DNA from: Oscillospiraceae bacterium | Lineage (GTDB): Bacteria; Bacillota; Clostridia; Oscillospirales; Oscillospiraceae | Length of the DNA stretch: 39,854 nucleotides | Reading direction: 5' to 3' | NCBI GenBank assembly: GCA_017621795.1 | Contig: JAGASJ010000067.1 | Location: 1-39,854, forward strand | Program-made: the position numbers and the translations under genes | The notes under the pieces: generated by a model | What the model was told of the DNA's origin: nothing | The model's database searches: none | Seen by the model: only the letters and a program-made list of their open reading frames with translations | Part shown: in pieces, positions 34,554 to 39,854 of the stretch | Layout of the letters: each line of letters opens with the position of its first letter | Numbering within the stretch: position 1 is the first letter of the stretch

Positions 34554-35144
34554 ATGTTTTGTCCGAAATGTGGCGCCCAGTGCGCTGACGATGCAGTGTT
34601 CTGCGGTTCCTGCGGCAATAGCCTGAAAGCTGACGCTCAGAAGCCCGCTGCTGCTGCCCAGAATGTTGATGTAGCTGCTACCATCAAGAAGAATATGAAC
34701 TATATTATGGTCGCCATTGGCGCCGTTGCTGCCCTGTTGGGTCTGCTGATCATGTTCGGCGTATTCGAGCCCAGCATCACCATTTGGGGTCAGACTGTTA
34801 GCGGCCCGATGTCTGAGATCGATGGCAACTTTATGGGCGTTTTAGGCAACATTCTGTTCGGCCTGATCAACCTAGTGATCGGTGCTGTGGGCATCCTGTA
34901 TTTCCTGAAGAATCAGATGAATATGCCCTACTACGACAATTTTGTTGTGAAGTTCCTGAAGGTCAAAGAGCCTGCATTCCTGATGGGCGTTGCCGGTGCT
35001 GTTGGTGCTTTGGTGCAGTTTGTATGCTACAAGCTGGTTGACGTTGGTCCCACCAGCCTGAACGTGCACTGGATCACTTGGGTACTGCTGGTCGTTTATG
35101 TGGTACTGGCAGTGGTAGACAAGTTTGTTGTCAACAAGAAGTAA
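34554..35144 (+). CDS. Zinc-ribbon membrane protein
   Basis: A 196-residue protein starting with a zinc-ribbon: Cys 3, 6, 17 and 20 in CPKCG...CGSCG. An Ala-rich linker leads to four predicted membrane helices (beginning near 'YIMVAIGAVAALLGLLIMF', 'VLGNILFGLINLVIGAVGIL', 'FLMGVAGAVGALVQFVCY' and 'WITWVLLVVYVVLAVV'). Such proteins are common and uncharacterised in gut Clostridia; the ribbon is cytoplasmic by topology. It has its own promoter and terminator, so it is monocistronic. I cannot assign a function. Confidence 0.85.
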   Translation: MFCPKCGAQCADDAVFCGSCGNSLKADAQKPAAAAQNVDVAATIKKNMNYIMVAIGAVAALLGLLIMFGVFEPSITIWGQTVSGPMSEIDGNFMGVLGNILFGLINLVIGAVGILYFLKNQMNMPYYDNFVVKFLKVKEPAFLMGVAGAVGALVQFVCYKLVDVGPTSLNVHWITWVLLVVYVVLAVVDKFVVNKK

Positions 35145-35162
35145 TTAAATTGTACATCCCCG

Positions 35163-35203
35163 AGCTGTGAGAAAGGATCTCCTTTCTCACAGCTTCTTTA
35201 TTT
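35163..35203 (+). terminator. Intrinsic terminator after the zinc-ribbon gene
   Basis: AGCTGTGAGAAAGGA pairs with TCCTTTCTCACAGCT around a 2-nt turn (effectively about 14 bp), followed by the T-rich TCTTTATTT. Confidence 0.9.
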
Positions 35204-35222
35204 CGTGATGATATTTGACTTT

Positions 35223-35252
35223 TTGACAAAGCTGTATTATATTGTGTATACA
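35223..35252 (+). promoter_or_regulatory. Promoter of the TraX-like gene
   Basis: TTGACA at 35223-35228, 18-nt spacer, TATACA at 35247-35252. The -10 lies inside a 16-bp palindrome. Confidence 0.75.
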
Positions 35253-35256
35253 CAAT
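35241..35256. promoter_or_regulatory. 16-bp perfect palindrome over the -10, candidate operator
   Basis: ATTGTGTATACACAAT is identical to its reverse complement. Its GTGTA...TACAC core resembles operators of the GntR/YtrA class; no such regulator is encoded in the window. Confidence 0.55.
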
Positions 35257-35278
35257 TTGGCTTACAGAGGGATTCGTG

Positions 35279-35971
35279 ATGGACAAAAAGGGGATTACCG
35301 GTAACCAACTGAAAATTTTAGCGGCGCTGTTTATGACGGTGGATCACATCGGGTTAGAGCTGTTTCCTGATATTTCCGTTTTGCGCATTATCGGTCGGCT
35401 GGCGATGCCGATCTTCGCGTGGATGATCGCGGAGGGGTGCACCCATACAAGAAACAAAAGCCGATACCTTTTGACCATGCTTTTGGCAGCCTTAGCTTAT
35501 CAGCTTGTTTTTTGGCTGCAGTTCCGCGCCACGGGTCTTTCGATTTTTGCAACCTTTAGCTTATCCATTGGGCTGATCTATGGACTGGATTATGCCAACA
35601 AGAGAAAAGATGCCCTTTCATTTGCAATACTCGCGGCGGTATTCGTGCTGGTGTGTATACCCTGTGTAATTCTGCCTCAGGTATTTCACCTGAAAAAGTT
35701 TGCAGTGCAGTACGGACTTTGTGGGGTACTTCTTCCGGCGCTGATCTATGTGGGAACGACCAGAGTGGAAAAGCTGTTCTTGGCAGCTTGTGGGATGGCA
35801 ATGATGGCGCTGAGCCTGGGTGATATTCAGTGGTATGCACTGCTGTGCCTGCCTCTTTTGGCGCTGTATAACGGCCAAAGAGGGAAGTGGAGAATGAAAT
35901 ATTTCTTCTACTTGTATTATCCTCTGCACAGAATTGCGATCATTGCCGTAAATGTATTGTTTTTTGATTAA
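35279..35971 (+). CDS. TraX-like membrane acyltransferase
   Basis: A 230-residue polytopic protein of the TraX family (named for the F-pilin acetylase). The N-terminus 'GNQLKILAALFMTVDHIGLEL', then 'LRIIGRLAMPIFAWMIAEGCTHT' and the C-terminal 'YFFYLYYPLHRIAIIA' are the family's three hallmark segments. Chromosomal Firmicutes members without conjugation genes are common and presumably transfer acyl groups to a surface component, but this is not proven. ATG 35279 is preferred to the adjacent GTG 35276 with AGAGGG 8 nt upstream. Confidence 0.88.
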   Translation: MDKKGITGNQLKILAALFMTVDHIGLELFPDISVLRIIGRLAMPIFAWMIAEGCTHTRNKSRYLLTMLLAALAYQLVFWLQFRATGLSIFATFSLSIGLIYGLDYANKRKDALSFAILAAVFVLVCIPCVILPQVFHLKKFAVQYGLCGVLLPALIYVGTTRVEKLFLAACGMAMMALSLGDIQWYALLCLPLLALYNGQRGKWRMKYFFYLYYPLHRIAIIAVNVLFFD

Positions 35972-36019
35972 AAATGGCGGCGGTCAATGCCGGGAATATA
36001 GAAATAAGGAGCGTATGTT

Positions 36020-36949
36020 ATGAGTATTTTGGTAATCGGTGCAACTTTTGTAGACATTAAGGGCTTCCCCTCGGATATGTATATTCCCACAGGCCGAAAC
36101 GTGGGACGTGTGGAATATATCCATGGCGGTGTTGCTCGCAACGTGGTGGAGGATATTGCGAACGTAGAATTGCGTCCCACCTTCCTGGGCATTGTGGACG
36201 ATACTCCGATTGGTGATGCGGTGCTGAAGAAGCTGCAAAACCATAAGGTCAACACCGATTATATGCAGGTGCTCCCCAACGGTATGGGTACGTGGCTTGC
36301 GGTGTTTGATAATAACGGTGATTTGGCAGGCTCTATTTCTATGCGTCCCAATTTGATGCCGATTTTGGACTACCTGGAAAATAAGGGCGACGAAATTTTC
36401 TCCAAGATGAAATCCGTGGTCATTGAGGTAGATATTGATAAAGACATTGTAAAGAAGACCATTGAGCTGGCTGAAAAGTATGACTGCAAGCTGTTTGGTA
36501 TGGTGTCGAATATGAGCATTGCCGCAAAACGCCGTGATTTTCTGCAGAAATTCGATTGCTTTATTTGTAACCAGCAGGAGGCAGGTCAGCTGTTTTTGAA
36601 CGATTATGAGGAATATACCCCGGCGCAGATGGAACTGGAGCTGAAGCAGAAGATCCAGGGCGCGCAGATTGCCTCTATGGTGGTGACCATGGGGGATCAG
36701 GGCGCGGTGTATGCCGATCTGCAGGGCAACAGCGGTTACTGCAAGGCCCGCAATGTGCAGGTGAAGGATACGACCGGAGCAGGCGACGCGTTTTGTGCCG
36801 GTGTGGCCATTGGTATCACCTACGGAAAGACGATGGCCCAGGCCATCGACATTGGCTCTACGTTGGCCGCATCGGTGATCATCTCTACCGAGAATGTATG
36901 TCCCCGCTTCCTGCCCAGTGAATTTGGGCTGGACGTGGAAGTAGAATAA
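36020..36949 (+). CDS. PfkB-family carbohydrate or nucleoside kinase
   Basis: A 309-residue ribokinase-fold kinase. The N-terminus 'ILVIGATFVDIKG' and the C-terminal signature DTTGAGDAFCAG (D250-, catalytic Asp256) are intact. The 'VARNVVEDIANV' segment near residue 40 corresponds to the GGVARNVA motif of ribokinase and pseudouridine-kinase types. The substrate could be a sugar or pseudouridine; no partner gene (psuG or KDPG aldolase) is adjacent to decide, and it is not close to KdgK by eye. TAAGGAG precedes ATG 36020; it lies 48 nt after the TraX-like gene and may be cotranscribed. Confidence 0.87.
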   Translation: MSILVIGATFVDIKGFPSDMYIPTGRNVGRVEYIHGGVARNVVEDIANVELRPTFLGIVDDTPIGDAVLKKLQNHKVNTDYMQVLPNGMGTWLAVFDNNGDLAGSISMRPNLMPILDYLENKGDEIFSKMKSVVIEVDIDKDIVKKTIELAEKYDCKLFGMVSNMSIAAKRRDFLQKFDCFICNQQEAGQLFLNDYEEYTPAQMELELKQKIQGAQIASMVVTMGDQGAVYADLQGNSGYCKARNVQVKDTTGAGDAFCAGVAIGITYGKTMAQAIDIGSTLAASVIISTENVCPRFLPSEFGLDVEVE

Positions 36950-36988
36950 TTCTAAAAAAACTGCTGCATAACCAATATTTACCATTGT

Positions 36989-37168
36989 AAGGAACGGCCT
37001 GTGTGCCAATGCCATTAAGTTCGTGTCATTGCGAACCAGTGACCGTGTCACTGGTGTGGCAATCTCAGTGTACAACGCTATACTTTGAGATTCCCACGCC
37101 AGTGTGCCCACTGGCTCGGAATGACAATAAGGCTTAACCTAATGACATTGGCCTGTGTGCCGTTCCTT
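36989..37168. mobile_element. MITE-like imperfect inverted repeat, 180 bp
   Basis: The outer arms AAGGAACGGC...CCAATGCCATT and the reverse complement of AATGACATTGG...GCCGTTCCTT match except for a 7-nt internal segment and one base. Inner arms 37025-37066 (GTCATTGCGA ... GGCAATCTC) and 37087-37125 are diverged inverted copies around a 20-nt centre; each also has its own hairpin (ACCAGTGA/TCACTGGT and GCCAGTG/CACTGGC). The GTCATTGCGA...GGCAATCTC pattern resembles a widespread dispersed bacterial repeat. No transposase is encoded. Confidence 0.75.
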
Positions 37169-37229
37169 CTTTTATTGTAAAGAAACGGTTAATTTTACGG
37201 TAAAAATCTATGAAATAGGGGAGTATATC

Positions 37230-37258
37230 TTTACATTTTTCCTTTTTTGTGGTATATT
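37230..37258 (+). promoter_or_regulatory. Promoter of the O-acetylation pair
   Basis: TTTACA at 37230-37235, a T-rich 17-nt spacer, TATATT at 37253-37258, about 40 nt before the start codon. Confidence 0.75.
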
Positions 37259-37298
37259 CTCCAACTGGAATGTAAAAAAATAAACGGAGGAAAAAACA

Positions 37299-38786
37299 AT
37301 GCTGTTTTCAAGTATCCCGTTTCTTTACTATTTCCTGCCGGCTGTGATTATTTGCTATTTCCTGATCTCCAAGCTGGTGGGGCTTGCCTTTAAGCCCATG
37401 GGGGAAGAGAAAAGTTATCGGGCATCTATTTTTACAAAGAATTTGATCCTGTTGCTGTTCAGCCTGCTGTTTTATGGCTGGGGAGAACCGCTGTACGTCT
37501 TTTTGATGATCGGTTCCATTTTGATGTTCTGGCTGTGCGGCCTGGCTATCGGAAAGGCACAGACTAAGCGTTGGAAACGGGTTTGGCTGATCGTGTCTGT
37601 TGTGCTCAGCCTGTCTGCACTGGGTGTATTCAAATACGCAGACTTCTTTATTGACAACTTCAATAAGCTGACCGGCTTAAATGTGACGCTGTTGAAGCTG
37701 GCGCTTCCCATTGGCATCAGCTTCTACACCTTCCAGTGCCTCAGCTATACCATTGATGTGTACCGTGGCAATGTGCCCTCACAGAAGGATATTGTGGCCT
37801 TTGGCGCCTATGTTACACTGTTTCCGCAGCTGATCGCCGGTCCCATCGTGCGCTATATTGACGTGGCGCGGGAGCTGGAAAGCCGTACCCACACGCTGGA
37901 AAAAACTTATTTGGGTATGCGCCGTTTCCTGATCGGCTTGGGCAAGAAGATCATCATCGCGGATAATATTGCGCTGATGCTCTCGATTTTCCGTCAATCC
38001 GCAGAGCCTTCTGTGCTGTTCTACTGGATGTATGCCATCGGCTTTATGCTCAATATCTACTTCGATTTCTCCGGCTATTCCGATATGGCCATCGGCTTGG
38101 GTAAGATTTTTGGCTTCAACTTCATTGAAAACTTTAATTACCCCTATATGTCCAAGTCTGTGGCAGAATTTTGGCGCCGTTGGCACATGAGCTTAGGCTC
38201 TTGGTTCAGAGACTATGTGTATATTCCCCTGGGCGGCAACCGTGTCAAGAAGCTGCGCTGGCTGTTTAACACCTTTGTGGTGTGGTTCCTGACCGGTATG
38301 TGGCACGGAGCAAGCTGGAATTTTATACTGTGGGGCGTGCTGTATGCGGTCTGCCTGTTGATTGAAAAGTTCATTCCCGCCATTGGGAAGCTGCCTTCTG
38401 TCCTTCGTCGGTTCTATACCCTTTTTGTGGTGTGCATCGGCTTTGTGCTGTTTAATGCAGACAGTGCCAATATTGACGGACTGAGAAGCTTCAACCCGCT
38501 GAATGCGGCGTGGAACGACTTGCGGTGTATGTTTGGCTTTGGCGGACTGCCCTTTGTGAATGCCACTACACTGTATTACCTGCGCAGCTATTTGGTGGTG
38601 CTGGTGGTGGCGATCATCGGTGCTACACCGCTGATGAAAAATACCGCAAACCGTCTGTCCGAAAGCAAACGTTTCGGCACTGCTACCGCGGTTTTTGGCT
38701 TCGTTTTGATGGCGGCACTGCTGCTGATCTGTACCGCTTATATGGTGGACGGCTCCTTTAGCCCGTTCCTGTATTTCCGTTTCTAA
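37299..38786 (+). CDS. MBOAT O-acyltransferase, AlgI-like
   Basis: A 495-residue polytopic membrane protein of the AlgI/DltB/PatA group, which moves acyl groups across the membrane for polysaccharide acetylation. Hallmarks: 'LPIGISFYTFQCLSYTIDVYRG', 'LFPQLIAGPIVRY', 'YFDFSGYSDMAIGLG', 'EFWRRWHMSLGSWFRDYVYI' and the catalytic His336 in MWHGASWN. The start at ATG 37299 follows CGGAGGA. It is followed 10 nt later by a DHHW/AlgJ-like gene, the usual two-component arrangement for extracellular glycan O-acetylation. The target glycan (capsule, exopolysaccharide or wall polymer) is not evident. Confidence 0.95.
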   Translation: MLFSSIPFLYYFLPAVIICYFLISKLVGLAFKPMGEEKSYRASIFTKNLILLLFSLLFYGWGEPLYVFLMIGSILMFWLCGLAIGKAQTKRWKRVWLIVSVVLSLSALGVFKYADFFIDNFNKLTGLNVTLLKLALPIGISFYTFQCLSYTIDVYRGNVPSQKDIVAFGAYVTLFPQLIAGPIVRYIDVARELESRTHTLEKTYLGMRRFLIGLGKKIIIADNIALMLSIFRQSAEPSVLFYWMYAIGFMLNIYFDFSGYSDMAIGLGKIFGFNFIENFNYPYMSKSVAEFWRRWHMSLGSWFRDYVYIPLGGNRVKKLRWLFNTFVVWFLTGMWHGASWNFILWGVLYAVCLLIEKFIPAIGKLPSVLRRFYTLFVVCIGFVLFNADSANIDGLRSFNPLNAAWNDLRCMFGFGGLPFVNATTLYYLRSYLVVLVVAIIGATPLMKNTANRLSESKRFGTATAVFGFVLMAALLLICTAYMVDGSFSPFLYFRF

Positions 38787-38796
38787 GGAGGGCACG

Positions 38797-39854
38797 ATGA
38801 TGAAGAAGAAAATTCAAATAATTAGTGCGTTCCTGGTAATCGCTCTGTGGTTTTCCCTGGCTTGTGTTGCCTGGCTTCAGCCTGCAAAGAAGATCTCGGC
38901 AGCGGAAAGAAGACCCCTGGCACAGATGCCGTCCTTTGGTGACGGAACAGAGGATAAGCCCTTTACCGACCTGTTCGACAAATATACTCAGGATCAGTTT
39001 CCCCTGCGGGACACCTTCCGTCAGCTCAAATCCCTGTTCCATTTCTACACCATGCAGCAAATGGATAATAACAACTACTATGTATTAGACGGTTATGTGA
39101 CCAAAATGCTCCAAATGGGCAAGAATCAGGAAACCCAGCTGCTGCTGAATTTGGACGTTTTCAATACGGTCTATAACAAGTATGTCCGCCCCTTCGGCTG
39201 TAAGTCCTATGTGGCGATCGTACCGGATAAGGGCTACTATATGTACGAAGAAAGCGGCCATCTGGCACCGGATTACGAGAAGCTGTTCTCCCTGGTGAAG
39301 GAGAAAATGCCCTGGGCGACCCACATTGACCTGACCGAGCTTTTGACTTTGGAGGATTTCTATAAGACCGATACCCACTGGCGTCAGGAAAACCTGGTAA
39401 AGGTGGCAGAGAAGATTGCTGAGGCAATGAAGATGCAGGTCACACCCCTTGAAGAGTACACGATGGAATTGATCGAAAAGCCCTTCTACGGTGTATACTA
39501 CGGCCACGCCGCACTGCCTCTGCCGGCGGAAAAAATGTATCACCTGCATTCGCAGATTTTGGATGAATGCACCGTGGACAAGCTGGAGCCTGTGTTGGAC
39601 GAAAACGGCAAGATGACTATGGAATTTGCCTGGTCTACTACGCCTTCTCCCATTTACGATCTGAAGCAGCTTGATTCCGAGGATATGTATAATTCCTTTA
39701 TTTCGCCCAATACGCTGGGTATGGTTCGCATTAAAAATCCCAATGCGACCACAGGGAAGAGCCTGATCGTGTTCAGAGATTCCTTTGGCAGCAGCATCAG
39801 CCCCTTGCTGGTGGAAAGCTATGCCACAGTTACCTTGGTGGACCTGCGCTATGC
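38797..39854 (+). CDS. DHHW/AlgJ-like SGNH-type O-acetyltransferase partner (3' partial)
   Basis: The frame opens at ATG 38797 behind AAGGAGGG and stays open to the right edge, giving 352 residues without a stop; an in-frame ATG follows directly at 38800. An N-terminal membrane helix ('FLVIALWFSLACVAW') puts the rest outside the cell. The motif D192-T-H-W195 and the segment 'SLIVFRDSFGSSISPLL', with likely nucleophile Ser329, match the DHHW/AlgJ/AlgX family, which receives acetyl groups from an AlgI-type MBOAT and transfers them to polysaccharide. Coupled to the upstream MBOAT gene by a 10-nt gap. Confidence 0.9.
   Translation, partial: MMKKKIQIISAFLVIALWFSLACVAWLQPAKKISAAERRPLAQMPSFGDGTEDKPFTDLFDKYTQDQFPLRDTFRQLKSLFHFYTMQQMDNNNYYVLDGYVTKMLQMGKNQETQLLLNLDVFNTVYNKYVRPFGCKSYVAIVPDKGYYMYEESGHLAPDYEKLFSLVKEKMPWATHIDLTELLTLEDFYKTDTHWRQENLVKVAEKIAEAMKMQVTPLEEYTMELIEKPFYGVYYGHAALPLPAEKMYHLHSQILDECTVDKLEPVLDENGKMTMEFAWSTTPSPIYDLKQLDSEDMYNSFISPNTLGMVRIKNPNATTGKSLIVFRDSFGSSISPLLVESYATVTLVDLRY

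Larger units (their letters stand above)
36950..37298. other. Gene-free intergenic region
   Basis: 349 nt between the kinase and the MBOAT gene. I see no coding frame. It holds the MITE-like inverted repeat at 36989-37168, an AT-rich stretch, and the promoter at 37230-37258. Confidence 0.8.

Noticed and set aside
36020-36949. 2-keto-3-deoxygluconate kinase completing the uronate pathway
   Set aside because: It is PfkB-family, but its N-terminal segment looks more like ribokinase or pseudouridine kinase and it is far from uxaBC in a separate transcription unit.

Overview
The window looks like a chromosomal contig from an anaerobic gut- or rumen-type Clostridia, probably of the Oscillospiraceae. 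The evidence is roughly 50% GC, strong AGGAGG ribosome binding sites, many lipoproteins with Clostridia-style lipoboxes, giant modular secreted glycosidases and a Gram-positive style carbohydrate locus. Taxonomy is inferred from gene content and style; no rRNA is present.

Region 1 (nt 1-26936, all + strand) is a polysaccharide-utilisation locus. In order it encodes: a giant, membrane-anchored, multi-module glycosidase (cut by the left edge); a sugar ABC transporter (lipoprotein binding protein plus two permeases, no ATPase); a 1323-aa secreted modular protein; a GH78-like rhamnosidase; a GH35 beta-galactosidase; tagaturonate reductase (uxaB); uronate isomerase (uxaC); and a second giant secreted glycosidase that is a paralogue of the first. 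Galactosidase, rhamnosidase and galacturonate catabolism together suggest rhamnogalacturonan-type pectin or a related acidic galactan as substrate. A bidirectional terminator ends the locus.

Region 2 (nt 26989-30281) holds a small lipoprotein on the minus strand and, divergently, a polar amino acid ABC transporter operon (binding protein, permease, ATPase) ending in a YerC/TrpR-like regulator.

Region 3 (nt 30384-34432) is accessory in character. It has an XRE repressor and an ImmA/IrrE-type metallopeptidase behind a near-consensus promoter studded with GTAC repeats, then tRNA-Val(GAC). The 3' end of the tRNA gene is repeated in perfect inverted orientation just past its terminator. Immediately after comes a 170-bp array of constant AGTTATATT 9-mers separated by short perfect hairpins whose stems all differ. 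The array is mirror-symmetric and runs into the promoter of a frameshifted four-helix-bundle (23S intervening-sequence type) gene, which overlaps the first of three small lipoprotein genes. One of these lipoproteins carries DnaJ-type CxxCxGxG zinc motifs. This array and its gene are the most unusual thing in the window.

Region 4 (nt 34485-39854) has a zinc-ribbon membrane protein, a TraX-like membrane acyltransferase with a 16-bp palindrome over its -10, a PfkB sugar kinase, a 180-bp MITE-like inverted repeat, and an MBOAT O-acyltransferase followed by a DHHW/AlgJ-like partner cut by the right edge. The last two form a typical extracellular polysaccharide O-acetylation pair.
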